Shown here one piece after another: positions 1-8,380 of a DNA stretch of 64,000 nt. The stretch lies in NCBI RefSeq assembly GCF_000718025.1, contig NZ_JODS01000019.1, positions 71,618 to 135,617 on the forward strand, in the 5' to 3' direction. The stretch's first letter is position 1, and every line of letters begins with the position of its first letter. The stretch comes from Kitasatospora purpeofusca. Its GTDB lineage: Bacteria > Actinomycetota > Actinomycetes > Streptomycetales > Streptomycetaceae. A program made the translations under genes and the position numbers. The notes under the pieces are model-generated. The model had not been told where the DNA came from. It searched no databases and saw only the letters and a list, made by a program, of their open reading frames with translations.

Positions 1-1061
1 CCTCCGCCGTGGCCACCTGCGGCACCGCCTTCGCCGAGGACCACATCAAGATCATCCGTCGGCTGCTGATGGACACCTCGCAGTACCGGGGCGAGACCGT
101 CTTCACCTTCGACGGCGACGCGGCCGGCCAGAAGGCCGCGCTGCGGGCCTTCGAGGACGACCAGAAGTTCGCCGCCAAGACCTCCATCGCGGTCAGCCCC
201 GGCGGCATGGACCCGTGCGAGCTGCGCCTGGCCAAGGGCGACGACGCGGTCCGCGAACTGATCGACAACCCCGTCCCGCTCTTCGAGTTCGCGCTGGGCT
301 CGGCCGTCGCCAAGCACCGGGTGGACACGCCCGAGGGTCGGTCGGCGGCGCTGGAGGAGGCGGCGCCGATCGTCGCCAGGATCAAGGACCGCTCCATCCA
401 GCACGAGTACGCCGTCCGGCTGGCCGGCATGCTGGGCATCCTGGACGAGCCGTTCGTGGTCCGCCGGGTGGCCCAACTGGCCCGCTGGGACCGCGAGCGC
501 CAGCAGAACCCCCGGGCCAACGGCCAGCGCCGCCCCGAGCCGCCGCAGCCGGTCCGCCCGGCCCGGCCCGCCTTCGTGCTCAACCCGCGCGACCCGGCCC
601 AGTTCGTCGAGCGGGAACTGCTCAAACTGGCCCTCCAGCACCCGGACCTGGTCTCGCCGGCCTTCGACAACTACGCCGAGGACGAGTTCCCCACCCCGCC
701 CTACACCGCCGTGCGGCGGGCCATCGGCCAGGCCGGCGGCGCCGCGTACGGGGCCACCCTGGCCGACTTCACCAGCGTGGTGCGCGAGATCTGCCCGGAC
801 GACCGGGTGCGCTCGCTGGTCACCGAGCTGACCGTGGAACCGGTGCGCTCGCGCCGCAAGGTGGACGCCGTCTACGCGGGGGAGTTCCTGGTCAAGCTGC
901 GACTGCTGGCCGTGGACCGGCGGGTCGACGAGGTCCGCGCCCACCTCCAGCGCCTCGGCAACCGCGCCGCCGCGGAGGACATGCACGCCGTGCAGACCGA
1001 GCTGTGGCAGCTCCAGCAGTACGGGCAGTCCCTGCGCAGCGGCGGTTCGGCCGCCCTCTAG
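1..1061 (+). CDS. dnaG: DNA primase, C-terminal part (5' truncated by window edge)
   Basis: Primase makes the RNA primers for chromosome replication and binds the replicative helicase. The reading frame is open from base 3, so the start codon and the N-terminal zinc-binding and catalytic regions lie before the window. The visible part (about 352 residues) begins in the TOPRIM domain: an ATCGTAF segment, then the metal-binding TFDGDAAG motif near base 105-128. A Pro/Arg/Gln-rich linker follows (about bases 490-575), then a helical C-terminal domain of the DnaB-binding type. The gene ends with TAG at 1061 and a sigma factor gene follows on the same strand. Identity is secure from the TOPRIM motif. 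Nothing can be said of the missing start. Confidence 0.93.
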   Translation, partial: SAVATCGTAFAEDHIKIIRRLLMDTSQYRGETVFTFDGDAAGQKAALRAFEDDQKFAAKTSIAVSPGGMDPCELRLAKGDDAVRELIDNPVPLFEFALGSAVAKHRVDTPEGRSAALEEAAPIVARIKDRSIQHEYAVRLAGMLGILDEPFVVRRVAQLARWDRERQQNPRANGQRRPEPPQPVRPARPAFVLNPRDPAQFVERELLKLALQHPDLVSPAFDNYAEDEFPTPPYTAVRRAIGQAGGAAYGATLADFTSVVREICPDDRVRSLVTELTVEPVRSRRKVDAVYAGEFLVKLRLLAVDRRVDEVRAHLQRLGNRAAAEDMHAVQTELWQLQQYGQSLRSGGSAAL

Positions 1062-1251
1062 CGCGCGCTGCCGCGTGCTCCGGCGCCCTCCAGCGCCCGT
1101 TCCGGCGTGCTCCGGCGCCCGTTCGCGCCCCGGTTCAGAAAGTCCGCGCACGAGTCTCGGCCACGGAGCGTGGTGTGCCGCACACTGGAGGGCGTCCTGC
1201 CTCCGTACAGCGCGGGTCCGCCAGAGTCGCGCCCGCCCAGAGGGGATGCCC

Positions 1252-2535
1252 GTGGACCGAGGCCTCGCCGCGACCGCCCGACCGACCACCGATCCGCTCG
1301 CCCCGCCTCCGCCGTACGACGACGCCGCCGACCCGCCGGAGACCCACGGCCGGGCGGGGGCACCGCCCGCGGACGGCGGACGCGTGCCCGCCCAGGGCCA
1401 CCCGTCGGGGCACCCCGATGCCGAGGCGGCGGCCGGCCCCGAGGACACCGGGGACGGGGACGCCGAGGACTCCGACGACGGGAACGCCGACGACGGGGAC
1501 TCCGACGACGGGGACTCCGAGGACTCCGAGAATGCCGAGGGCGCGGAGGGCGCCGGTCGGGAGGAGCCGGAGGACCCCGAGGAGACGGTCGGACCGCGGC
1601 GTCCGGCGGCCGCCGATCCGAGCGGGCCCGCCGCCGACCTGCTCCGCCAGTACCTCCGCGAGATCGGCCGGATCCGGCTGCTCACCGCCGCCGAGGAGGT
1701 CGACCTCGCCCGCCGGATCGAGGCCGGCCTGTTCGCCGAGGAGCGGCTGCACCGCGAACCGCCGCCCGCCGACCGGCTGGCCGCCGAACTCGGCACCCTG
1801 GTGCTGATCGGCCGGCTCGCCAAGCGCCGGCTGATCGAGGCCAACCTGCGGCTGGTGGTCTCCGTCGCCAAGCGCTACATCGGCCGCGGCCTCACCCTGC
1901 TCGACCTGGTCCAGGAGGGGAACCTCGGGCTGATCCGGGCGGTCGAGAAGTTCGACTACGCCCGGGGCTACAAGTTCTCCACCTACGCGACCTGGTGGAT
2001 CCGCCAGGCGATGAGCCGCGCCCTGGCCGACCAGGCCCGGACGATCCGGGTGCCGGTGCACGTCGTCGAACTGATCAACCGGGTGGTGCGGGTGCAGCGT
2101 TCGCTGCTCCAGGAGCGCGGGACCGAGCCCGGCCCGGCCGACATCGCGGCCGCCCTGGAGCTCACCGAGGAACGGGTGCGGGAACTGCTCCGCCTCGCCC
2201 AGGAGCCCATCTCCCTGCACACCCCGGTCGGCGAGGAGGACGACGTCGCGCTCGGGGACCTCATCGAGGACGCCGACGCGGCCTCACCCGCCGAGTCCGC
2301 CGCCTTCCTGCTGCTGCGCCAGCACCTGGAGGCGGTGCTGGCCACCCTCGGCGAGCGCGAGCGACAGGTGGTCCAGCTCCGGTACGGCCTGGACGACGGC
2401 CGGGCCCGCACGCTGGAGGAGATCGGTGTGCTGTTCGGGGTGACCCGGGAGCGGATCCGCCAGATCGAGTCGAAGACCCTGGTCAAGCTCCGCGACCACG
2501 CCTTCGCCGCCCAGCTCCGGGGGTACCTCGAGTAG
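1252..2535 (+). CDS. RNA polymerase sigma factor, sigma-70 group 2 (HrdA/HrdD-like)
   Basis: A primary-like sigma factor of about 427 aa that directs RNA polymerase to vegetative-type promoters. From the GTG at 1252: an unstructured N-terminus with a run rich in Asp/Glu (residues about 63-112, repeats of DDGDS type), region 1.2 (about 128-158), region 2 (about 193-265, with RLVVSVAKRYIGRG and the KFSTYATWWIRQAM helix), region 3 (about 266-340) and region 4 helix-turn-helix (about 366-415, LEEIGVLFGVTRERIRQIES). GTG 1252 is preferred because AGAGGGG lies six bases upstream; an in-frame ATG at 1246 is too close to that site. It has no long region 1.1 like HrdB and is followed by a hairpin. Whether it corresponds to HrdA or HrdD cannot be settled here. 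Confidence 0.92.
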   Translation: MDRGLAATARPTTDPLAPPPPYDDAADPPETHGRAGAPPADGGRVPAQGHPSGHPDAEAAAGPEDTGDGDAEDSDDGNADDGDSDDGDSEDSENAEGAEGAGREEPEDPEETVGPRRPAAADPSGPAADLLRQYLREIGRIRLLTAAEEVDLARRIEAGLFAEERLHREPPPADRLAAELGTLVLIGRLAKRRLIEANLRLVVSVAKRYIGRGLTLLDLVQEGNLGLIRAVEKFDYARGYKFSTYATWWIRQAMSRALADQARTIRVPVHVVELINRVVRVQRSLLQERGTEPGPADIAAALELTEERVRELLRLAQEPISLHTPVGEEDDVALGDLIEDADAASPAESAAFLLLRQHLEAVLATLGERERQVVQLRYGLDDGRARTLEEIGVLFGVTRERIRQIESKTLVKLRDHAFAAQLRGYLE

Positions 2536-2540
2536 CAGGC

Positions 2541-2576
2541 GGCCGCACGACCCGCCCGGTGGCGCGTCGTGCGGCC
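2541..2576 (+). terminator. Hairpin after the sigma factor gene
   Basis: An 11-bp perfect inverted repeat, GGCCGCACGAC and its complement, lies 6 bases after the sigma factor stop codon. It is GC-rich with no long T run, as is common for streptomycete terminators. Confidence 0.6.
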
Positions 2577-2600
2577 TGGTTGCCTGGTTGCCTGTTTGCC

Positions 2601-2646
2601 GGTCGGTCCGTCAGTCCGTCAGTCCGTCGGTCCGTCGGTCCGTCAG
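2601..2646. repeat. Octamer tandem repeat (GTCGGTCC/GTCAGTCC)
   Basis: About five and a half copies of an 8-bp unit alternating between GTCGGTCC and GTCAGTCC. The last copy runs into the stop codon of the minus-strand XRE/DUF2690 gene (TGA at 2643-2645), so repeat-number changes could alter its C-terminus. Confidence 0.75.
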
Positions 2647-3848
2647 CTCGACGGGGTCGGCGCCGGAGCCGGGTCGCCGGCCGCCGCCGGCGGGGAGGCC
2701 GGGCCGACCGGGATCGGGGTGTTGGCGACCACCCGGGCCAGGTCGGAGATGCTGGAGGTGCAGGAGGCGCCGTCCGGCTGGGCCTGCTTGCCGCAGACCT
2801 GGAGCACGGCCGAGGGGTCGCCCGCGTTCACCATCTGCGAGTAGTTGTCGTACCCCCAGTGGATCAGCGCCGTCTCCGACTCGCCGGCGCTGGTGGTGAT
2901 GGTCGCCTGGTCGCCGGGCTGGCCCTCGGTGATGGCGGCCCAGGCCGCCTGGCACTTCTGGCTGTACCGGAGGTAGATGACGACCTTGCCGATGTTGGTG
3001 GTCAGCAGGGTGCGGGCGTCGCCGCCGCAGCCGGCCGCCTTGGGGTCCTTGTGCGCACAGCCGAGGGCCTGGCAGGCCGGGACCGCCGGGGCGGGGTTGG
3101 CCGGTACGGCGGGCGGCGAGGTGCTCGGCGAGGCGGAGTCGACGGGCGTCGTCGAGGTGGGGGGCAGCACCGTGGCGGCGGTCGGTCCGACCTTGTCCTC
3201 GTCGGCGCCGGAGAAGTACCGCATCCCGGCGAGCGCCAGCAGCAGGACCGCGACCACCGAGGCGGCGATCAGGGCCATGGACCGGCCGCGCACCGGGCCG
3301 GTCGGCCGCTCGACGGTCCTGGCGCGGTCGGGAGCGGGCACGGAGCTGAGTTCGGGGGTGCTCCCGGTCCCGGCGCCGTCGGCGCCCAGGACGTCCGCCC
3401 CGGTGCCGTCGGCCGGCGAGCTGTCGGCCGGTGCGCCATCGGTGGCGGTGGTGGCGGCCTCCACATCGGCGCCCGACTCCCGGTCGGGCTCGTCCGACTC
3501 CTCCGCGGCCCCCGCGGCCCCCGCGGCCCCCGCGGTCTCGGCAGTCTCCGCGGCATCCGCAGGCGCCGGGTCGCCCGACGTCGCCCCCTCGGCCGCGGTC
3601 AGCTCCCACAGCCCCCGCAGCTTCGGCCCGTCGCAGTCGACGGCACCGACCAGCGCTTCGAGCGCCTGCGCGGTGATGACCCGCTTGCCGTTCAGCCAGC
3701 GTTCCCAGGAGGCCCGGCTGTAGTGGGTCCGGGCGGCCAGCTCGGAGAGCGAGAGCCCGGTCGCGTCCTTGACGGCTCGCAGCTCCTCCGTGAGGCGCCT
3801 GGCAGGGTCGGACAGGTCGTCGGGCAGCTGCTTCCAGGCGGAACCCAT
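2643..3848 (-). CDS. XRE-type helix-turn-helix membrane protein with DUF2690 domain
   Basis: A 401-aa protein with an N-terminal XRE-type DNA-binding domain (residues about 22-70, with SLSELAARTHYSRASWERW), a long Ala/Asp/Ser/Pro linker (about 90-185), one membrane span (about 190-210) and an exported C-terminal domain (about 255-345). The last carries the CQALGC, DPKAAGC and LRYSQKCQAAWA Cys pattern of DUF2690 proteins. The ATG has GGAAGAG five bases upstream. This architecture implies a membrane-anchored regulator with an extracytoplasmic sensor domain, but its signal is unknown. The upstream region holds several TGTCYCA motifs that may be its own operators. It stands alone, transcribed away from the sigma gene. 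Confidence 0.88.
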   Translation of the reverse strand: MGSAWKQLPDDLSDPARRLTEELRAVKDATGLSLSELAARTHYSRASWERWLNGKRVITAQALEALVGAVDCDGPKLRGLWELTAAEGATSGDPAPADAAETAETAGAAGAAGAAEESDEPDRESGADVEAATTATDGAPADSSPADGTGADVLGADGAGTGSTPELSSVPAPDRARTVERPTGPVRGRSMALIAASVVAVLLLALAGMRYFSGADEDKVGPTAATVLPPTSTTPVDSASPSTSPPAVPANPAPAVPACQALGCAHKDPKAAGCGGDARTLLTTNIGKVVIYLRYSQKCQAAWAAITEGQPGDQATITTSAGESETALIHWGYDNYSQMVNAGDPSAVLQVCGKQAQPDGASCTSSISDLARVVANTPIPVGPASPPAAAGDPAPAPTPSS

Positions 3849-4132
3849 GCGGTCTCTTCCAAACGTGCGAGGCGGGCGGGCGGGCGGTGCTGGAACCGGT
3901 CCGGGCCCCGGTGACGTGTCCGCGTCTCAAACCACGACGGCCCGGTGTCCCAATACCCAGGTCCTGGCGCTGAGACGGACGGAAGTGTCTCACAACACCG
4001 GAGAAGGCTCGAACATTCATATGACGGTCGGGCATTGTTCTTTCCGCCGGAGCGGTACGCAGCCCCGGTCCCACCGCCCGGGCGCCGCCCCTACGGCCCC
4101 GGTGCCGCCGTTCCCTGGCCCTCCACCGGTCC

Positions 4133-4143
4133 GAGACAGTCTC
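4133..4143. promoter_or_regulatory. Palindrome GAGAC-A-GTCTC, candidate operator
   Basis: A perfect 5-1-5 palindrome built of the same GTCTC element that recurs through this region upstream of the XRE/DUF2690 gene. Binding by that protein is an inference. Confidence 0.4.
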
Positions 4144-4174
4144 ACGGGGGGATACTGCCCCGGACCGCAGGGAA

Positions 4175-4226
4175 GCACGGTGGGAAGGGTGTCCCAAGCT
4201 GTCTCAAGCGGCCCTTCCCACCGTGC
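4175..4226. promoter_or_regulatory. 15-bp inverted repeat enclosing two tandem TGTCYCAAGC decamers
   Basis: GCACGGTGGGAAGGG at 4175-4189 is perfectly inverted at 4212-4226. The 22-base centre holds TGTCCCAAGC (4190-4199) directly followed by TGTCTCAAGC (4200-4209), a 10-bp direct repeat. It could terminate the minus-strand gad transcript or be a regulatory site; the loop is long for a simple terminator. Confidence 0.5.
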
Positions 4227-4323
4227 CCACGGCCCCGACCGCCTGCTCCTGGCGACGACCGCCCGGCTGTTCACCTCTCCGTCTGCTCTCGCTTCTTCGC
4301 CTCTCCGCCCGCCCCGCCGGGGC

Positions 4324-5730
4324 TCAGTGGTGGAAGGCCGTCCGGACCGGCACGCCGAGGTCCTTGAGCGGGACCGGCTGGCTGCGCAGCTCCGGCAGCA
4401 GCCGTTCCAGATCCGTGAGCAGCAGCTCGGCGAGGTCGCGCGAGAACCCGTTGCGGCAGACCACCCGCAGCACCGCGAGGTCCTCCCGGTTCGCCGGGAA
4501 GGTGTACGCGGGCACCTGCCAGCCCCGCTCGCGCAGCCGTCGCGACACGTCGAACACGTCGAACGGCACCTCGTCCGTGGTGGTGAACGCGAACACCGGC
4601 AGCTCGTCGCCCCGGGTGATCAGCCGGAAGCCGCCGAGGCCCTCGATCTCCCCGGCCAGATAGCCGGCCACCTCCCGGCAGACGCCCTGGACGGCCCGGA
4701 AGCCGGCCCGGCCCAGCCGCAGGAAGGTGTAGTACTGCGCGACCACCTCGGCGCCGGGCCGGGAGAAGTTCAGCGCGAAGGTCGGCATCTCGCCGCCCAG
4801 GTAGTTGACCCTGAACACGAGCTCCTCGGGCAGCGCCTCGTGGTCCCGCCAGAGCGCCCAGCCGACGCCCGGGTAGACCAGTCCGTACTTGTGGCCGGAG
4901 GTGTTGATGGAGGCGACCCGGGGGAGCCGGAAGTCCCAGGCCAGGTCCTCGTCCAGGAACGGCGCGATCATGGCGCCGGAGGCGCCGTCCACGTGCACCG
5001 GCACGTCCAGGCCGGTGCGCCGCTGGAGGTCGTCGAGCGCGGCGCAGATCGCCGCCACCGGCTCGTAGGAGCCGTCGAAGGTCGAACCGAGCACGCCGAC
5101 CACGCCGATGGTGTTCTCGTCGCAGAGCCCCACCGCCTGCTCGGGGCCGAGGTGGAAGCGCTCGCCGTCCATCGGCGCGGTGCGGGCCTCGACCTCCCAG
5201 AAGGTGCAGAACTTCTCCCAGCAGACCTGCACATTGATGCCCATCACCAGGTTGGGCCGGGCGCCGGCGGCGTAGCGGTCGGCGTTGCGGGTCATCCAGC
5301 GGCGCTTGAGCGCGAGTCCCGCCAGCATGCAGGCCTCGCTGGAGCCGGTGGTGGAACAGCCGACGGCGGCGTCCGGGTCCGGGGCGTTCCACAGGTGGGC
5401 GAGGATCGACACGCAGCGCCGCTCCAGTTCGGCGGTCTGCGGGTACTCGTCCTTGTCGATCATGTTCTTGTCGAGGCACTCGGTCATCAGCCGGGTGGCC
5501 TGGACGTCCATCGAGGTGGTGACGAAGGTCGCCAGGTTGAGCCGCGCGTTGCCGTCCAGCAGCAGTTCGTCGTGGATCAGCTGGTACGCCGTGTCGGCGG
5601 GGACCGGGCCGTCGGAGAGCCGGTGCAGCGGGGGCGACAGCGCCATCCCGCCGAGGGGGTCGGCGGCGGTGCCGACGAACGGTCCGACGGTCAGCCGGCG
5701 GTCGTCACCGGCGCCCTTGTGCAGTGCCAT
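4324..5730 (-). CDS. gad: Glutamate decarboxylase
   Basis: A PLP enzyme that converts glutamate to 4-aminobutyrate and CO2, consuming a proton; in bacteria it serves acid tolerance and GABA metabolism. The product is 468 aa, the usual GadB length. HVDGASGAMIAPF near residue 246 and SGHKYGLVYPGVGW near 278 fit the family, with Lys281 as the expected PLP lysine. The start ATG at 5730 (MALHKG) matches the family N-terminus. No glutamate/GABA antiporter is adjacent, so a complete acid-resistance module is not visible here. The next gene upstream, a sugar kinase, is on the same strand 164 bases away and probably separate. Confidence 0.95.
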   Translation of the reverse strand: MALHKGAGDDRRLTVGPFVGTAADPLGGMALSPPLHRLSDGPVPADTAYQLIHDELLLDGNARLNLATFVTTSMDVQATRLMTECLDKNMIDKDEYPQTAELERRCVSILAHLWNAPDPDAAVGCSTTGSSEACMLAGLALKRRWMTRNADRYAAGARPNLVMGINVQVCWEKFCTFWEVEARTAPMDGERFHLGPEQAVGLCDENTIGVVGVLGSTFDGSYEPVAAICAALDDLQRRTGLDVPVHVDGASGAMIAPFLDEDLAWDFRLPRVASINTSGHKYGLVYPGVGWALWRDHEALPEELVFRVNYLGGEMPTFALNFSRPGAEVVAQYYTFLRLGRAGFRAVQGVCREVAGYLAGEIEGLGGFRLITRGDELPVFAFTTTDEVPFDVFDVSRRLRERGWQVPAYTFPANREDLAVLRVVCRNGFSRDLAELLLTDLERLLPELRSQPVPLKDLGVPVRTAFHH

Positions 5731-5894
5731 GGCGAATCCGCCGCCCTTCCGTCCGGTGGCCCGGGTCGCCTTCCACGCTGCCACCGGTTGCCGGGTGACG
5801 CATCCGCTGCGGCGGGGCGGCCCTCGGGGCGGCTCACGGCCGGCGGCGCCCCGCCCCGTGCTTCCCGGCCGTGGGGCGCCTCGTTCCGGGGCTG

Positions 5895-7328
5895 TCAGCC
5901 GGCCGTCTCCGGGTGGATCTGCTCGCGGGCGGCCCGGTACTGCTGGCGGACCGCCGAGCCGACCGCGAGGTCGTGCTCGGCGTCCGGGGCGACGGTGACG
6001 GCGCCCGGCAGCTCCCAGCGCGGCGGCTCGGGGGTCCCGGCCAGTGCCCAGGCCGCCTGCCGGGCCGCGCCGCGCGCCGCGTGCGCTCCCGGGGGCGGCA
6101 CGACCACCGGGACGCCGAACAGCTGCGGCGCGACGTGCCGCACCGCCGCCAGCCGTCCGGCGGCGCCCAGCAGGAAGACCCGCTTCACCTCGACGCCGCG
6201 GGCGCGCAGCACGTCCAGGGCGTCCGCGCTGTTGCAGAGCATGCCCTCGACGGCGGCCCGGGCCAGGTGCTGAGGAGACATCGACTCGGCCCGCAGGCCG
6301 GTCAGGGTGCCGGCGGCGTGCGGCAGCGCGGGAGTCCGCTCGCCGTCCAGGTAGGGGAGCAGCACCAGCCCGTAGGCGCCGGGGGAGGACTGCATCGCGA
6401 GGTCGCTGAGGCCCTCGAGGTCGCGGCCGAGCACGGCGGCGGTGGAGCGCAGCACCTGGGCGGCGTTCAGGGTGGCGACCATCGGCAGGTGGCGGCCGGT
6501 GGCGTCGGCGAAGGAGGAGACCAGCCCGGTGGCGTCCACCACGGCCTGCTCGTGCACCGCGAAGATCGTCCCGGAGCTGCCGAGCGAGACCACCGCGTCC
6601 CCGGGGCCGAGGCCGAGGCCGAGCGCGGCGGCCATGTTGTCCCCGGTGCCGGCCGAGATCAGCAGGCCCTCGGGGGTGTGGCCGGCGGGTTCGGCGGGGC
6701 CGAGCACGTCCGGCAGCCGCAGCTGGTGGCCCAGGGCCAGTTCGACCAGGTCCTGGCGGTACTCGGCGGTGATCGGGGACCAGTAGCCGGTGCCGGAGGC
6801 GTCGCCCCGGTCGGTGGTGCGGCGCCTGGGGTGGCCGAGCAGCTGCCAGACCAGCCAGTCGTGCGGGAGCAGCACCTCGGCGATCCGCCGGGCGTTGGCC
6901 GGTTCGAACTCGGCGAGCCAGCGCAGTTTGGCGACGGTGTAGGTGGGGCCGGGGACGGCGCCGATCGCCGCCGTCCAGGCCGCGGGGCCGCCCAGCTCGT
7001 CCACCAGGGCCGCGGCGGCGCCGCCGGCGCGCGGATCGTGCCAGAGGATCGCCGGCCGGACCAGCACACCGCCGGCGTCCAGGCCGATCATGCCGTGCTG
7101 CTGCGCGCTGACGCCGATCGCGCGGACACTCTCCAGCAGTCCGCCGGCCGCCGCGTCGCCGAGGGAGTGCAGCCAGAGCTGCGGATCGGCCTCGCCGGGG
7201 CGGGTGTCCGGGTCCTCCGGCACGGGGTGTTCGGCCTTGCCGGAACGCAGGACGGCGCCGGTTGCGGAGTCGCACGCGACGATCCTGGTGCGACCGGTGG
7301 AGCTGTCTATCCCCGCGACGATGGCCAT
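5895..7328 (-). CDS. xylB: FGGY-family carbohydrate kinase, xylulokinase type
   Basis: A sugar kinase of about 477 aa with both FGGY domains: N-terminal MAIVAGIDSSTGRTR phosphate loop, SAQQHGMIGLD near 75-85, GTGDN (Asp230, the expected catalytic base) and LLPYLDGERTP in the C-terminal domain. Length and motifs fit xylulokinase (D-xylulose + ATP to xylulose 5-phosphate). No xylA or sugar transporter is next to it, so the substrate is assigned from family resemblance only. Start ATG 7328 has only a distant GAGG upstream, a weak ribosome site. Confidence 0.88.
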   Translation of the reverse strand: MAIVAGIDSSTGRTRIVACDSATGAVLRSGKAEHPVPEDPDTRPGEADPQLWLHSLGDAAAGGLLESVRAIGVSAQQHGMIGLDAGGVLVRPAILWHDPRAGGAAAALVDELGGPAAWTAAIGAVPGPTYTVAKLRWLAEFEPANARRIAEVLLPHDWLVWQLLGHPRRRTTDRGDASGTGYWSPITAEYRQDLVELALGHQLRLPDVLGPAEPAGHTPEGLLISAGTGDNMAAALGLGLGPGDAVVSLGSSGTIFAVHEQAVVDATGLVSSFADATGRHLPMVATLNAAQVLRSTAAVLGRDLEGLSDLAMQSSPGAYGLVLLPYLDGERTPALPHAAGTLTGLRAESMSPQHLARAAVEGMLCNSADALDVLRARGVEVKRVFLLGAAGRLAAVRHVAPQLFGVPVVVPPPGAHAARGAARQAAWALAGTPEPPRWELPGAVTVAPDAEHDLAVGSAVRQQYRAAREQIHPETAG

Positions 7329-7509
7329 ATCGAGATCATGCCTCAGCGGGCGTCCGGACGCGGCCCGGCCGGGCAAGTTTTGCCCGTTCGGTACCGCGCC
7401 CGGAGCCCTGGTCCGGCCGGGTGCCACCGAGGTGCCACCCGGCCTCCGGACCCGCCCCGGACCGGCCCCCGGCACGGCGGCCGGGGGCGGTGGTCGGGTA
7501 CGACGGACC

Positions 7510-7803
7510 CTAGGGGCGGAAGGTGCCCCAGGCGTCGTCCTCGGCCTTCGGCCGGTTGAAGTACGGCACCCGGTCGGTGACGGCGTTGGGCAGCCGGTCG
7601 CCGACCTTGTCGGCCACGGCCCCGGCGGCCTTCCCGGCGACCGCGCCGGCCTGCTGGCGGGCCTTGTCCGTCGCGCCCTGGACCTTGGGGTTCTGGGCGA
7701 CCTGCCGGGTGACCCTGGCGATCTGCTCGTACCGCTGGCGACCGGCCCGCGTGCCGAGTACGTAGCCCGCTGCGAGTCCGACGCCGAACGACAGCTTCCA
7801 CAT
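7510..7803 (-). CDS. YtxH-like small membrane-associated protein
   Basis: A 97-aa protein starting MWKLSFGVGLAAGYVLGTRAGRE-like: a short N-terminal hydrophobic segment with a Gly pattern, then RQRYEQI and a helical Ala/Lys-rich tail (about 35-70), typical of YtxH-domain proteins. The ATG at 7803 is chosen because AGGAGAGGG lies 12 bases upstream. A longer in-frame start at 7833 is possible. The role of this family is not established; in Streptomyces such genes are often found singly. It ends GTFRP. Confidence 0.75.
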   Translation of the reverse strand: MWKLSFGVGLAAGYVLGTRAGRQRYEQIARVTRQVAQNPKVQGATDKARQQAGAVAGKAAGAVADKVGDRLPNAVTDRVPYFNRPKAEDDAWGTFRP

Positions 7804-8048
7804 GGTCGGATTCCACCCTCTCCTGGCGGCCATTGCCGCGTTGCCCTACCCGTCTGTCGGGACGGTGAACCGTCGGTGACCCCAGCATCCACGGACGGGG
7901 CCCGGAGCGCGCGGGGAGCGCGCCCGGCGGGCCGGCCGGTGGCGGCCGGGGAAAGCGATTGGCGGACCACCCCCCCGAGTGCGCTAATGTATGTCCCGCA
8001 GCGAGCGCCGAGGAGCCCGGGAGACCGGGGGCCGAAGCGGAAGCTCGA

Positions 8049-8121
8049 TCCCCCATAGCTCAATTGGCAGAGCAGCCGACTGTTAATCGGCAGGTTATTG
8101 GTTCGAGTCCAATTGGGGGAG
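8049..8121 (+). tRNA. tRNA-Asn (GTT), copy 1
   Basis: A 73-base cloverleaf with 7-bp acceptor stem TCCCCCA/TGGGGGA, anticodon loop CTGTTAA (anticodon GTT) and T loop TTCGAGTCC. Discriminator G; CCA is not encoded. Confidence 0.97.
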
Positions 8122-8180
8122 CCGAGGTGGTGGCCTTCGGGCCCATCACCCGTACGTGGTGCGGCTGTTGTGTACCGCGA

Positions 8181-8253
8181 TCCCGCATAGCTCAATTGGC
8201 AGAGCAGCCGACTGTTAATCGGCAGGTTATTGGTTCGAGTCCAATTGCGGGAG
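8181..8253 (+). tRNA. tRNA-Asn (GTT), copy 2
   Basis: Body identical to copy 1 but with acceptor stem TCCCGCA/TGCGGGA, a compensated base-pair change. Anticodon GTT, discriminator G, no encoded CCA. It lies 59 bases after copy 1, so both are likely in one transcript. Confidence 0.97.
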
Positions 8254-8286
8254 CTGCGCCGGGTCCGCCCGGTGACTGCTCAGAGC

Positions 8287-8316
8287 GAAGGCCCCTCGGT
8301 AGACCGGGGGGCCTTC
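8287..8316 (+). terminator. Terminator of the tRNA-Asn pair
   Basis: GAAGGCCCC paired with GGGGCCTTC around a 12-base loop, 33 bases after the second tRNA. It probably also acts at the 3' end of the minus-strand protease gene. Confidence 0.7.
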
Positions 8317-8380
8317 GTGTTGCCCGGGCCCGGGTGGCGGCGGCCACGGGCGCCCGGGCCCGCGTCCCTCGGCCGCCGGC

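Larger units (their letters stand above)
3849..4323. other. 475-bp non-coding region upstream of the XRE/DUF2690 gene
   Basis: No convincing gene. It carries repeated TGTCTCA/TGTCCCA-type heptamers (near 3945, 3985, 4133-4143 and 4190-4209) and a large perfect inverted repeat (4175-4226). It must hold the promoter of the minus-strand XRE gene and the 3' end of the minus-strand gad transcript. Confidence 0.7.

Noticed and set aside
215..3914. Long overlapping plus-strand open frames (to 935 codons) over dnaG, the sigma factor and the XRE gene
   Set aside because: They are Arg/Pro/Gly-rich out-of-frame reads typical of high-GC DNA; the true genes have family motifs and correct third-position GC.
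5731..7275. Apparent 983-codon extension of gad upstream through the xylB region
   Set aside because: The extension reads xylB in the wrong frame; the family start is MALHKG at 5730.
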